This document shows, piece after piece, positions 18,987-27,295 of a stretch of 64,000 nucleotides of DNA. The notes beneath the pieces are model-generated. The model did not search any database. It had not been told where the DNA came from and saw only the letters and a list, made by a program, of their open reading frames with translations. Location: the NCBI RefSeq assembly GCF_020905345.1, contig NZ_JAJJMO010000001.1, positions 3,162,001 through 3,226,000 of the forward strand, read 5' to 3'. Every line of letters starts with the position of its first letter. Within the stretch, counting starts at the first letter, position 1. A program made the position numbers and the translations under genes. Origin of the DNA: Flavobacterium pisciphilum. GTDB lineage: Bacteria; Bacteroidota; Bacteroidia; Flavobacteriales; Flavobacteriaceae.

Positions 18987-19424
18987 TTAATCAGCGGCAT
19001 ATTTATGGTTCCAATAAAGCATTAATAACATGGTTACTACTACCGAAGAAGCAATGCCTTCAAACAATAAACAAATACAATAAGTAGGTACAGAGGGGTT
19101 GCCACCGAACATGAAAGTTGCTGATAAAGTTTTTACATAAGCATCTCCACCTTTGACATAACTGTAGATAAGTAATCCAAGGATACTAAGGCAAACACCA
19201 ATTACAGATGTTACCATAGCTGAAATAGCATTAGAAACAGCATTGTTTTCTCCTTCAGCGAGATTCATCTTTATAGTTCTGTTTACTCCATAAACAACAA
19301 AAGCTACGTTTAATGCACGTAAGTAGAGTATATGAGCAAGACCTAAAACATTCATTAATAAAAAATAAACACCAATACCAAGGAATATAAGGATTCCGTT
19401 GTATAATTCTTTTGAAAGTTTCAT
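18987..19424 (-). CDS. small integral membrane protein, function unknown
   Basis: This 145-residue protein has four hydrophobic segments at about residues 8-30, 33-48, 66-90 and 110-136. The short connecting loops include a conserved-looking Asn-Arg-Thr motif. I do not recognise a characterised family. It sits alone between bioB and ribF on the same strand, with gaps of 235 and 107 bp, so an operon is unlikely. A TAAATTTG box on the minus strand (19488-19481) about 57 nt upstream is a possible promoter. It could be a stress- or envelope-related membrane protein, but nothing in the sequence shows this. Confidence 0.72.
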   Translation of the reverse strand: MKLSKELYNGILIFLGIGVYFLLMNVLGLAHILYLRALNVAFVVYGVNRTIKMNLAEGENNAVSNAISAMVTSVIGVCLSILGLLIYSYVKGGDAYVKTLSATFMFGGNPSVPTYCICLLFEGIASSVVVTMLLMLYWNHKYAAD

Positions 19425-19531
19425 AACGATTATTTTTAAGAAGTTAATAGTATTTGGTTGATAAACAGTGTAATGCTTATCAAATTTACTAAAAAAATCA
19501 CTATGTTGTCATTATGAATAGTATAAAAAAA

Positions 19532-20470
19532 TTAAGAGAGTTGTAATTTATTTGTAAAGTCTAAGGTAGTTTTTTTATCTTTTTCTAATTGTTCTTTTAA
19601 AAGAGTAACAGATTCGAATTTTTGTTCTTCACGAACATAATGTAATAAAGAAACAGCAATTTCTAAATCGTAAATGTCATCATTAAAATTTAAAAAATGA
19701 ATCTCGATAGATTGTGCTTGACCACCTACAGTTGGGTTAAAACCAATGTTCATCATTCCATAAACCAATTTCTCATTGATAATTGATTTTACAATATAAA
19801 CTCCATTTTTAGGAATTAATTTGTACTCCTCTTCAATTTTAAGATTAGCAGTTGGAAAGCCAATGGTTCTGCCTAGCTGTTTTCCTTTTACAACAGTACC
19901 GGTCAAGAAATATTCATAACCTAAATATTCATTAGCGAGATTCATATCACCTTCAGTTAATGCATTTCTTATTTTTGTAGAACTTACAGATACATCTTTT
20001 ATTTCTTGTGCAGAAATTTGCTCTACTTCGAAGCCATATTGTTCACCAAATGCAATTAAATCATTAATATCAGCCGTTCGATTTCTTCCAAAACGATGAT
20101 CGTGGCCAATGATTATTTTCTGAATATGAAATTGATCTACTAAAATAGAGCTTACAAATTCTTCGGCAGTTAATCTTGAGAAGCTTTCGTTAAAAGGATG
20201 GATAACAAGGTTCTCTATCCCAGTGTTTTCTAGAAGTTTTGTTTTTTCAGTAATAGTATTCAGTAATTTTATTTCTGATTTTTCCTGTAAAACCATTCTA
20301 GGATGAGGGAAAAAAGTAAGAACTAAACTCTCATATTTTCCATCTTGGGTATTTTGAGTAATCTTTTCAAGTATTTTTTTATGACCGATATGTACACCAT
20401 CAAAGGTGCCAAGAGTTAATATTGTTTTCTTGGTAGACTGAAAATCGTTTATAGAATGAAAGAGCTTCAA
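19532..20470 (-). CDS. ribF: bifunctional riboflavin kinase / FAD synthetase
   Basis: The enzyme phosphorylates riboflavin to FMN and adenylates FMN to FAD in the cytoplasm. The N-terminal nucleotidyltransferase domain shows LGTFDGVHIGHKKIL and IIGHDHRFGRNR. The C-terminal flavokinase domain shows GRTIGFPTANL and IPKNGVYIV. I place the start at the TTG at 20470 (312 residues, MKLFHSINDF), which matches the usual family beginning. The upstream in-frame TTG at 20494 lies inside the -7 promoter box TAAATTTG and cannot be translated from that promoter. It is monocistronic, with no partner genes of riboflavin synthesis nearby. Confidence 0.95.
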   Translation of the reverse strand: MKLFHSINDFQSTKKTILTLGTFDGVHIGHKKILEKITQNTQDGKYESLVLTFFPHPRMVLQEKSEIKLLNTITEKTKLLENTGIENLVIHPFNESFSRLTAEEFVSSILVDQFHIQKIIIGHDHRFGRNRTADINDLIAFGEQYGFEVEQISAQEIKDVSVSSTKIRNALTEGDMNLANEYLGYEYFLTGTVVKGKQLGRTIGFPTANLKIEEEYKLIPKNGVYIVKSIINEKLVYGMMNIGFNPTVGGQAQSIEIHFLNFNDDIYDLEIAVSLLHYVREEQKFESVTLLKEQLEKDKKTTLDFTNKLQLS

Positions 20471-20491
20471 AGCAAATAGTTTAAGATGTTG

Positions 20492-20499
20492 CAAATTTA
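20492..20499 (-). promoter_or_regulatory. ribF -7 promoter box
   Basis: TAAATTTG on the minus strand fits the TAnnTTTG consensus and ends 21 nt before the preferred TTG start. No TTG at -33 is evident. Confidence 0.5.
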
Positions 20500-20635
20500 T
20501 ACTATCTATTTTAAATCTAATAGTAAGGAGAATTGAAATTTTATAAAGTTGGTAATCATTTTGTGAAAATACCTTTATTTGACGGTTTTATATAATTACT
20601 TGACGATTAAATCTTTTTATTTCCTTTAATTGAAT

Positions 20636-20643
20636 TAATTTTG
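20636..20643 (+). promoter_or_regulatory. -7 promoter box of the metalloprotease gene
   Basis: TAATTTTG matches TAnnTTTG and ends 21 nt before the ATG at 20665. No -33 element at the usual spacing was seen. Confidence 0.5.
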
Positions 20644-20664
20644 ACCTAATAAATATTTCTCAAC

Positions 20665-23340
20665 ATGAAAAAAACTATACTTCTTTTGTTAATTATCTTT
20701 AGCTCGTCTCAAATTCAGGCACAAAGTAACGAAATGTGGGAAAAAGTTAATCAAAGTATAACTTCACCTACTGAGAGGAGAAATGTAGGTGCTGATGATA
20801 GAGAAAAGACTGTTTATAGATTGAATGAAGCTTTTTTAAAGCAAAAGCTATCAAGTACCCTACTTAAAACAGATAAAAAAAATACTGTAGAAATCACTAT
20901 TCCTAATATGGATGGAGCTTTCGAAAGATATACTGTTTGGGAATCTTCTAATTTTGACCCCCAATTGCAGGCGAAATATCCGAACATTAGAGCTTATGAA
21001 GGCGTAAGTAGTAAGGATAAAAAAGCAAGAATTCATTTTAGTGTTTCTCCAGCAGGGATTCAGACGATGGTTTTAAGAGCAGATAATGCATCAGAATTTA
21101 TTGAGTCAGTTGCAGCAAACACTGGAGAATATGTTTTGTTTAGTGCCAAGAATAGAAATAAAGGGAGTTTACCATTACTGTGTAATACAAAAGATGTAGC
21201 CTTAAATCAAGAGCTACATAATAAAACAGCAAAAATAGCAGCCAACAATAAAGTATTTAAAACATTACGATTAGCATTGTCTTGTACGGGCGAGTATGCT
21301 GCTTTTTATGGTGGCACAAAGGATAATGCAATAGCAGGAATGAATGCTACGATGACAAGAGTTAATGGTGTTTTTAATAAAGACTTGGCTTTAAAATTAA
21401 TTTTAATAGCTAATAATGATGCTGTTGTTTATACAAATGCAGCGACAGACCCTTATTCAGATGCTGCATCGGGAGTTAAAGGGGCATGGAATCAAGAAGT
21501 TCAAAATACTCTAACAAGCGTTATTGGAGAAAATGCGTATGATATTGGTCATTTATTTGGTGCATCAGGCGGTGGAGGAGATGCTGGTTGCATAGGATGT
21601 GTTTGTGTAGATGGAGCCAAAGGAAGTGCTTTTACCTCTCCATCTGACAGAAAACCACAAGGAGATACTTTTGATATTGATTTTGTATCACATGAAATGG
21701 GACATCAATTGGGAGGAAATCATACTTTTTCTTATGATATCGAAGGTACTGGCGTAAATGTGGAGCCAGGAAGCGGTTCTACAATTATGGGATATGCAGG
21801 AGTAATAGAAGTAGAGGAATATAATATTCAAGATCATTCAGATGACTATTTTGCATATGCTAGTATTCTGCAAATTCAAAATAATCTAGCTAGAAAATCA
21901 TGTCCAATAAGTATAGCGATAACAAATAATCCACCTATGATTAATGCAGGGGTAGACTATACAATTCCAATGAAGACCGCTTTTATTTTAAAAGGAACAG
22001 GATCAGATAGCGATGGGGATTCAGTTACATATTGTTGGGAACAAAATGATTCAGCAACATCAACATTAGGAAGTGCGAGTGTTGCCAATCCTAATAAATC
22101 TGATGGACCTTTGTTTAGATCTCTTCCTCCTTCAAGTTCGCCTATCCGATATATGCCAGATTTAGGTATTGTTCTTTCTGGAAATTTAAGAAGTACATGG
22201 GAATCGGTTCCTACAGTTGCTAGAACATTACATTTTACACTAACAGGTCGTGATAATGCGGCTTTGGGAGCAGGACAGACAAATACAGATGAAATGATTG
22301 TGAATGTAAGTGGCGGTATAGGACCATTTGTAGTAACATCACAGAATAAAGATGATGTTGCATGGCTCCATGGTACGAGTCAAATAATTACTTGGGATGT
22401 TGCAAAAACAAATACTTTGGTAGGTTCTACCAATGTAAATATAAAACTTTCGACTGATGGAGGAATAACGTTTCCGATTGTCTTGGCAGAAAACACACCC
22501 AATGATGGTTCACAAACAATTAGTGTCCCAGGAGATATTACAGCAACAAATTGTAGGATTTTAATAGAGCCTACGGCAAATATCTATTATGCAGTAAATA
22601 GTAAATCATTTGCAATTGGATATAGAGTTGAATCTGTATGTGCTTCATACCCGATTAATGCTGGATTTTCAATTCCTAATGCAGCAGCATATACAACAAG
22701 AACAATAAATGTTCCTACAGATTTAGGAATTGTTTCGGATGTAAATGTTTTTGTTGGATTAACACATACAAGATTCTCAGATATCGAGATGCAGTTAGTA
22801 AATCCTCAAGGAACAACAGTGCGATTATTTAATAAAAATTGTGGAGATACAACAGGAAGTTTATCGCTAAAATATGATGATTCAGGAGAAGCTCTAGAAT
22901 GCTCAAAAACGGCTTTACAAGTCATAACACCTACAGATTTATTAAGTGGTTTTAATAATCAAGATCCACAAGGAACTTGGACATTAAGAGTAAGAGATGC
23001 TTATGTTGGGAGAGATGGTAAACTAGATTCAGCTTCGATAGAAATTTGTACAAAAAAATACACCTTGCAAACAGAAGTTATTGTTGAAATAAAAGACCTC
23101 ACGGTTTCACCTAATCCGAATAAAGGAGATTTTGAAATTGCTTTTAGAAGTGAATCAAATGAAGGAGTTAGGGTTTTTATTTATAATGATTTAGGAAAAG
23201 AGGTATATCGTAATACGTTTGAAAGTATGGCGAATTTTAAACAGAATATTCAGTTGAAAAACCATGTAGCTGCTGGAGTTTATTTTATGGCAATCTATGA
23301 TGGCGGTAAAAAAATGGTGAAAAAAGTAGTTTTCGAATAG
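20665..23340 (+). CDS. secreted reprolysin-like zinc metallopeptidase with P domain and T9SS type A sorting domain
   Basis: This 891-residue protein has a signal peptide (MKKTILLLLIIFSSSQIQAQ), a propeptide-like region to about residue 190, and a metzincin catalytic domain. The zinc site HExxHxxGxxH is at His343/His347/His353 with Glu344, and a Met-turn (STIMGYAG) lies near residue 374. The catalytic domain is Cys-rich (GCIGCVCVDG). A proprotein-convertase-type P domain spans about 660-800 (FSIPNAAAYTTRTINVP to LDSASIEIC). The last 75 or so residues, VSPNPNKGDFEIAF to KKVVFE, form a classic type A T9SS signal, unlike the type C-like signal on the three giant proteins. It is likely an extracellular protease for protein degradation; the substrate is unknown. 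Confidence 0.93.
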   Translation: MKKTILLLLIIFSSSQIQAQSNEMWEKVNQSITSPTERRNVGADDREKTVYRLNEAFLKQKLSSTLLKTDKKNTVEITIPNMDGAFERYTVWESSNFDPQLQAKYPNIRAYEGVSSKDKKARIHFSVSPAGIQTMVLRADNASEFIESVAANTGEYVLFSAKNRNKGSLPLLCNTKDVALNQELHNKTAKIAANNKVFKTLRLALSCTGEYAAFYGGTKDNAIAGMNATMTRVNGVFNKDLALKLILIANNDAVVYTNAATDPYSDAASGVKGAWNQEVQNTLTSVIGENAYDIGHLFGASGGGGDAGCIGCVCVDGAKGSAFTSPSDRKPQGDTFDIDFVSHEMGHQLGGNHTFSYDIEGTGVNVEPGSGSTIMGYAGVIEVEEYNIQDHSDDYFAYASILQIQNNLARKSCPISIAITNNPPMINAGVDYTIPMKTAFILKGTGSDSDGDSVTYCWEQNDSATSTLGSASVANPNKSDGPLFRSLPPSSSPIRYMPDLGIVLSGNLRSTWESVPTVARTLHFTLTGRDNAALGAGQTNTDEMIVNVSGGIGPFVVTSQNKDDVAWLHGTSQIITWDVAKTNTLVGSTNVNIKLSTDGGITFPIVLAENTPNDGSQTISVPGDITATNCRILIEPTANIYYAVNSKSFAIGYRVESVCASYPINAGFSIPNAAAYTTRTINVPTDLGIVSDVNVFVGLTHTRFSDIEMQLVNPQGTTVRLFNKNCGDTTGSLSLKYDDSGEALECSKTALQVITPTDLLSGFNNQDPQGTWTLRVRDAYVGRDGKLDSASIEICTKKYTLQTEVIVEIKDLTVSPNPNKGDFEIAFRSESNEGVRVFIYNDLGKEVYRNTFESMANFKQNIQLKNHVAAGVYFMAIYDGGKKMVKKVVFE

Positions 23341-23353
23341 CAACAGATCTAGT

Positions 23354-24079
23354 TTAGGAATGTGCTATTGCCATGCAAACGATACTAATTTTTGCCCCTG
23401 GAATTTTTAGTAATGCACGGGAGCAAGCTTCTAATGTAGCTCCTGTAGTGATTACATCATCGATAAGCAAAAAATGCTTGTGATGTTCTGCATCTGTAAA
23501 TAAAACATCAAAAGCTTCTGTAAGACCTTCGGATCTTCCTAGTAGGCTTTTTTTAGATTGAGTTTTGGAATGCTTGGTTCTAATTAAGATAGTATCATTG
23601 TAATCAATTTTTAAACCTTTTGAAAGAGCAAGCCCAAAAGTCGTAACTTGATTGTAACCTCTTTCATTGAATTTTTTTCGATGCAACGGAACAGGGATTA
23701 CCATGTCAAAAGGCATAATAAGTTCTAAATTTTTTAAGTCCTCAACATACCATTGTCCAAGAAGAGCACCTATGTTTTGATGTCCTTTGTATTTTAAATT
23801 ATGGATGAGGTCTTGTACAATTCCCTTTTTATTAAAATAAAGAAAAGCAGAAACGTGTTCGACTTCAATTTTTCCATAAAACTTCTTGAATGCCTCATTT
23901 TTTGGATTTAAATAATATTGGGTTAGAGGCATTTCGTGCCTACAAACGGTGCAAATTATAATTTCATTTGCCATTAAAAAAGAGTGGCATCCAGCACACG
24001 CTTTTGGAAAAAACAGGTTAATAATGTAATTAAACACAAATAGAAAGAATTTATTTACAAAAATAAATAAATCATTCAC
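23354..24079 (-). CDS. comF: ComF-family phosphoribosyltransferase-like protein
   Basis: This 241-residue protein has an N-terminal four-Cys zinc-finger-like segment (CAGCHSF then CTVC) and a C-terminal PRTase-fold domain. The PRPP-loop signature is LLIDDVITTGATLEAC. Family motifs VIPVPLHRKKFNERGYNQ and RTKHSKTQSKKSLLGR are present. ComF proteins are linked to uptake of transforming DNA; in non-competent bacteria their role is unclear. The gene converges on the protease gene, 13 bp from its stop, and is divergent from glyS with a 56-bp gap, so the two must share a compact promoter region. Confidence 0.92.
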   Translation of the reverse strand: MNDLFIFVNKFFLFVFNYIINLFFPKACAGCHSFLMANEIIICTVCRHEMPLTQYYLNPKNEAFKKFYGKIEVEHVSAFLYFNKKGIVQDLIHNLKYKGHQNIGALLGQWYVEDLKNLELIMPFDMVIPVPLHRKKFNERGYNQVTTFGLALSKGLKIDYNDTILIRTKHSKTQSKKSLLGRSEGLTEAFDVLFTDAEHHKHFLLIDDVITTGATLEACSRALLKIPGAKISIVCMAIAHS

Positions 24080-24120
24080 TCAATCTTTGTGATTTTTCTT
24101 TTTTTTAATGGTACTTTTTA

Positions 24121-24128
24121 TATTTTTG
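24121..24128 (+). promoter_or_regulatory. glyS -7 promoter box with a very short leader
   Basis: TATTTTTG matches TAnnTTTG and ends only 7 nt before the glyS ATG at 24136. This predicts an mRNA leader of almost zero length. No TTG is seen at normal -33 spacing. Confidence 0.5.
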
Positions 24129-24135
24129 CATTACT

Positions 24136-25677
24136 ATGGCAAAACAAGAAGATTTATTTAAGAATGTAGTTTCGCACGCAAAAGAGTACGGATTTATTTT
24201 TCCGTCTAGCGAAATATACGATGGTTTAAGTGCAGTATATGATTATGCGCAAAACGGAGTAGAATTAAAGAAGAACATACGTGAATATTGGTGGAAATCG
24301 ATGGTCCAAATGAACGAGAATATCGTAGGACTAGATGCTGCAATATTAATGCATCCTACAACTTGGAAAGCTTCGGGGCACGTCGATGCTTTTACAGATC
24401 CATTAATAGACAACAAAGATTCCAAAAAAAGATATAGAGCAGATGTTTTGATTGAAGATTATGCCGAAAAGCTAAATCAAAAAGCAATCAAAGAAATCGA
24501 AAAGGCAAGAACCCGTTTTGGAGACGCTTTTAACGAAGAGGAATTTGTAACTACAAATGCAAGAGTAGTCGAGTATAAAGCCAAAGAAAGAGAAATTCTA
24601 GAAAGAATGGCTCGTTCACTTGGAAACGAAGACCTTGAAGATGTAAAAGCATTAATCGAAGAATTGGAAATTGCTGATCCAGAAACAGGTTCTAGAAACT
24701 GGACAGAAGTGAGACAGTTTAACTTGATGTTTGGTACAAAACTTGGAGCTTCAGCAGATTCAGCTATGGATTTATATTTGCGTCCAGAAACAGCTCAAGG
24801 TATTTTTGTGAACTTCTTGAATGTACAAAAATCTGGGCGAATGAAAGTTCCCTTTGGAATTGCACAAACAGGAAAAGCGTTTAGAAATGAAATTGTTGCA
24901 AGACAATTTATCTTCCGTATGCGTGAATTCGAACAAATGGAGATGCAATTTTTTGTGCGTCCAGGAGAAGAGATGCAATGGTACGAGCACTGGAAAACAA
25001 CCCGTTTAAACTGGCATTTGTCTTTAGGACTAGGAAAAGAAAATTACCGTTTTCATGATCATGAAAAATTAGCACATTATGCTAATGCGGCAGCTGATAT
25101 AGAGTTTAATTTTCCTTTTGGATTCAAAGAATTAGAGGGTATTCACTCACGTACTGATTTTGATTTAAAAGCGCATGAGCAATTCTCTGGTAGAAAATTA
25201 CAGTATTTTGATACTGAATTAAACCAAAATTATGTTCCTTATGTAGTAGAAACTTCAGTAGGATTAGATAGAATGTTTTTAGCGGTTTTTGCTACTTCAC
25301 TAAAAGAAGAGACACTGGAAGATGGTTCAACAAGAACAGTCTTGAAATTACCAGCCGTTTTAGCTCCAACAAAAGCAGCTGTTTTACCATTGATAAAGAG
25401 AGATGGATTACCTGAAATCTCTAAAAAAATAATTGAAGATTTAAAATGGGATTTCAATGTTGCTTATGATGAAAAAGATGCAGTAGGAAGACGTTACAGA
25501 AGACAAGATGCATTAGGGACTCCTTTTTGTATTACTGTAGATCATCAAACTATCGAAGACCAAACAGTAACAATTCGTCATAGAGATACGATGAAACAAG
25601 ACCGTGTTGCTATAGCCGATTTAAGATCGATTATAGAAGACGAAGTTTCGATGAAAAACTGGTTAATGAAAATGTAA
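24136..25677 (+). CDS. glyS: glycine--tRNA ligase (single-chain alpha2 type)
   Basis: This class II aminoacyl-tRNA synthetase charges tRNA-Gly. It is the one-chain homodimeric form, 513 residues, as is usual in Bacteroidota, rather than the GlyQ/GlyS heterotetramer. Class II motifs are visible: YLRPETAQGIFVNFLNV, FGIAQTGKAFRNEI, the FRMREFEQMEMQFF segment and motif 3 VGLDRMFLAVF. The C-terminal anticodon-binding domain begins near residue 410 (PTKAAVLPLIKRDG). The start ATG follows the -7 box almost directly. A strong terminator lies 40 nt after the stop. Confidence 0.97.
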   Translation: MAKQEDLFKNVVSHAKEYGFIFPSSEIYDGLSAVYDYAQNGVELKKNIREYWWKSMVQMNENIVGLDAAILMHPTTWKASGHVDAFTDPLIDNKDSKKRYRADVLIEDYAEKLNQKAIKEIEKARTRFGDAFNEEEFVTTNARVVEYKAKEREILERMARSLGNEDLEDVKALIEELEIADPETGSRNWTEVRQFNLMFGTKLGASADSAMDLYLRPETAQGIFVNFLNVQKSGRMKVPFGIAQTGKAFRNEIVARQFIFRMREFEQMEMQFFVRPGEEMQWYEHWKTTRLNWHLSLGLGKENYRFHDHEKLAHYANAAADIEFNFPFGFKELEGIHSRTDFDLKAHEQFSGRKLQYFDTELNQNYVPYVVETSVGLDRMFLAVFATSLKEETLEDGSTRTVLKLPAVLAPTKAAVLPLIKRDGLPEISKKIIEDLKWDFNVAYDEKDAVGRRYRRQDALGTPFCITVDHQTIEDQTVTIRHRDTMKQDRVAIADLRSIIEDEVSMKNWLMKM

Positions 25678-25717
25678 TTATAATACACATTTGTTTGTGT
25701 TATAATTTGTTAAATAT

Positions 25718-25746
25718 AAAAAGCTTCTCATCCGAGAAGCTTTTTT
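25718..25746 (+). terminator. intrinsic terminator of glyS
   Basis: A 12-bp perfect stem, AAAAAGCTTCTC at 25718-25729 with GAGAAGCTTTTT at 25734-25745, has a 4-nt loop and a T run. A weaker imperfect dyad lies just before it at 25678-25709. Confidence 0.9.
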
Positions 25747-25971
25747 GTTTAAAGAGGATTTTATTCCAATAATGTATCGAACATGAATAAAATATTTAGC
25801 TAGATTTCATTTTATGCATTTCATCGGATATATTTGCACTTCATCCTTATGTGTTAACATTTGTTTAAAATGTATTAACAATAAAATGTTTAAAAAAGGG
25901 AAATATGTAATTTTAATTGCTTATTTAAAACTAAAAATGAGATTCTGTTATTTAAATTCCAATGAAGGGAA

Positions 25972-25979
25972 TAAATTTG
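25972..25979 (+). promoter_or_regulatory. -7 promoter box of the LytTR regulator gene
   Basis: TAAATTTG matches TAnnTTTG, 54 nt upstream of the TTG start at 26034. The following bases GCGTATAATTA are also found in the NrtR-type palindrome at 43080. Confidence 0.45.
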
Positions 25980-26033
25980 CGTATAATTATCAGTCAGCTT
26001 ACTAGTAAACAATACCACTAATAAATAAAAGCA

Positions 26034-26849
26034 TTGAAAAATTATTTATACATTATTATTGATGATAATCAAGAAAGTGTTTTGAAAACCAAGGAAATAG
26101 CCGATGGTTTTTCAGAACTAATTTTTGTTGGTAGTGCAAATACATATAAACAAGGATTAAATTTAGTTTTGGAGCATAACCCTAATCTTATATTTCTTGA
26201 AATTGATCCCGATGATAAAACAAGTAATCTTTCGTTAGTGTTTATTAATGAGCTGTATCATTATTTACGGATTGTTCCTAAAATCATTATAACGACGACC
26301 AAAAAAGATTTCGCATTTGATGCAATTAAGTATGGGGTGATGGATTATTTGTTAAAGCCACTTAAACGGACAGATTTACTTAAAACTATTTTAAAACTGG
26401 ATTTACCCAGTCATGAAGTAAATTTAATCAGCAATGAAACAGTCTCGGATTTTAAAGGAACTCTTAAAGGAGATGGGATAGAACTACAAAAAATTAATCA
26501 AGGGTTAGTGTTATGTGTTAAATCGTATGGAGATTATCGTTATATTCAGGCAAAAGATATTACTTATATCCAAGCAGATAATAATTCTACAGATATTTAT
26601 TTGAATACAGGTGAAATGATAACGGCTTTTAAAACGTTAAAGTACTTTGAAGCGATTTTATTACATCCGTTTATACGTATTCATAACAGTTACATCATCA
26701 ACAGAAACCACATAGCAAGAATACATACTGGAAACTCAGTATGTTACATAAAAAACTCTACAAAAAAGCTTCCATTTTCTAAAACCTATAAAAGAAATGT
26801 AGAGATGATAATTGCCGAATTTGCAAACGGAAACTATATAGAAGTCTAG
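26034..26849 (+). CDS. LytTR-family response regulator with an atypical receiver
   Basis: This 271-residue protein has an N-terminal receiver-like domain at about residues 3-123 and a C-terminal LytTR DNA-binding domain at about 165-265 (IQAKDITYIQADNNSTDIYL; PFIRIHNSYIINRNHI). The acidic pair Asp10/Asp11, the Thr stretch before KKDFAF and the Lys in DYLLKPLKR are kept. The usual phospho-acceptor Asp is Glu56 in NLIFLEID, with Asp58 two residues on. The start is a TTG codon; no better one lies nearby. There is no cognate kinase directly next to it, and the next gene encodes a short repeat peptide. It may act constitutively or through another input, which is inference. Confidence 0.88.
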   Translation: MKNYLYIIIDDNQESVLKTKEIADGFSELIFVGSANTYKQGLNLVLEHNPNLIFLEIDPDDKTSNLSLVFINELYHYLRIVPKIIITTTKKDFAFDAIKYGVMDYLLKPLKRTDLLKTILKLDLPSHEVNLISNETVSDFKGTLKGDGIELQKINQGLVLCVKSYGDYRYIQAKDITYIQADNNSTDIYLNTGEMITAFKTLKYFEAILLHPFIRIHNSYIINRNHIARIHTGNSVCYIKNSTKKLPFSKTYKRNVEMIIAEFANGNYIEV

Positions 26850-26861
26850 CAACTAAGTATT

Positions 26862-26895
26862 TACACGTATTTGACCTACGTACACTACCATTTGA
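26862..26895 (+). repeat. short direct repeat upstream of the peptide gene
   Basis: TACAC-GT-ATTTGA at 26862-26874 and TACAC-TACC-ATTTGA at 26881-26895 are two imperfect copies with starts 19 bp apart. They lie just upstream of the predicted peptide promoter. Paired direct repeats are typical of LytTR targets, so this is a candidate operator; it could also be chance. Confidence 0.35.
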
Positions 26896-26926
26896 TAGCA
26901 TTCCACCATATATGCCTTTTTATTGA

Positions 26927-26956
26927 TTTGAAAAGGGGACAACAGTACTAATTTTA
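26927..26956 (+). promoter_or_regulatory. possible promoter of the repeat-peptide gene
   Basis: TTTG at 26927-26930 is followed after 18 nt by TAATTTTA at 26949-26956, one base away from TAnnTTTG. The predicted leader to the ATG at 27025 is about 60 nt. Confidence 0.4.
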
Positions 26957-27024
26957 CACCATGATTTAGCAATAAGCGGTCATTTAAAACGTAAAAAAAA
27001 CACTAACAATAAAATCCCCAAATC

Positions 27025-27270
27025 ATGAAAAAGTCATTCACAACAATCGCATTATTTTCTTTAGTATTAGTAGCAACATCTTTTACTACACCAGAAAAAA
27101 ACATTTCATTAGAGACAGCAAACAGTATCACAAATCCAATTGATGGAGGTGTATCTGTAGGAGGCGGAAGAAAACAAGATAAATTAATTACAGAATTATC
27201 ATCAACAGTTAGCTACAATCAACCTATAGATGGTGGTGTATCTGTTGGAGGAGGAAGAAAACAAGACTAG
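27025..27270 (+). CDS. small secreted protein with two identical 15-residue peptide repeats
   Basis: This 81-residue protein begins with a signal-peptide-like stretch (MKKSFTTIALFSLVLVATSF). It contains PIDGGVSVGGGRKQD twice, at residues 38-52 and 67-81, with the second copy ending exactly at the C-terminus. The two copies are identical in protein but differ at six third-codon positions (nt 27136-27180 versus 27223-27267), so the peptide appears to be kept by selection. I do not recognise a known family. The gene sits between a LytTR regulator and a kinase/regulator pair, and has its own terminator. The layout resembles a multi-copy peptide precursor, for example for a signalling peptide. A small structural or surface peptide is the alternative. 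Confidence 0.72.
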   Translation: MKKSFTTIALFSLVLVATSFTTPEKNISLETANSITNPIDGGVSVGGGRKQDKLITELSSTVSYNQPIDGGVSVGGGRKQD

Positions 27271-27295
27271 AACAAAAAAAATATACTTGGTATTT

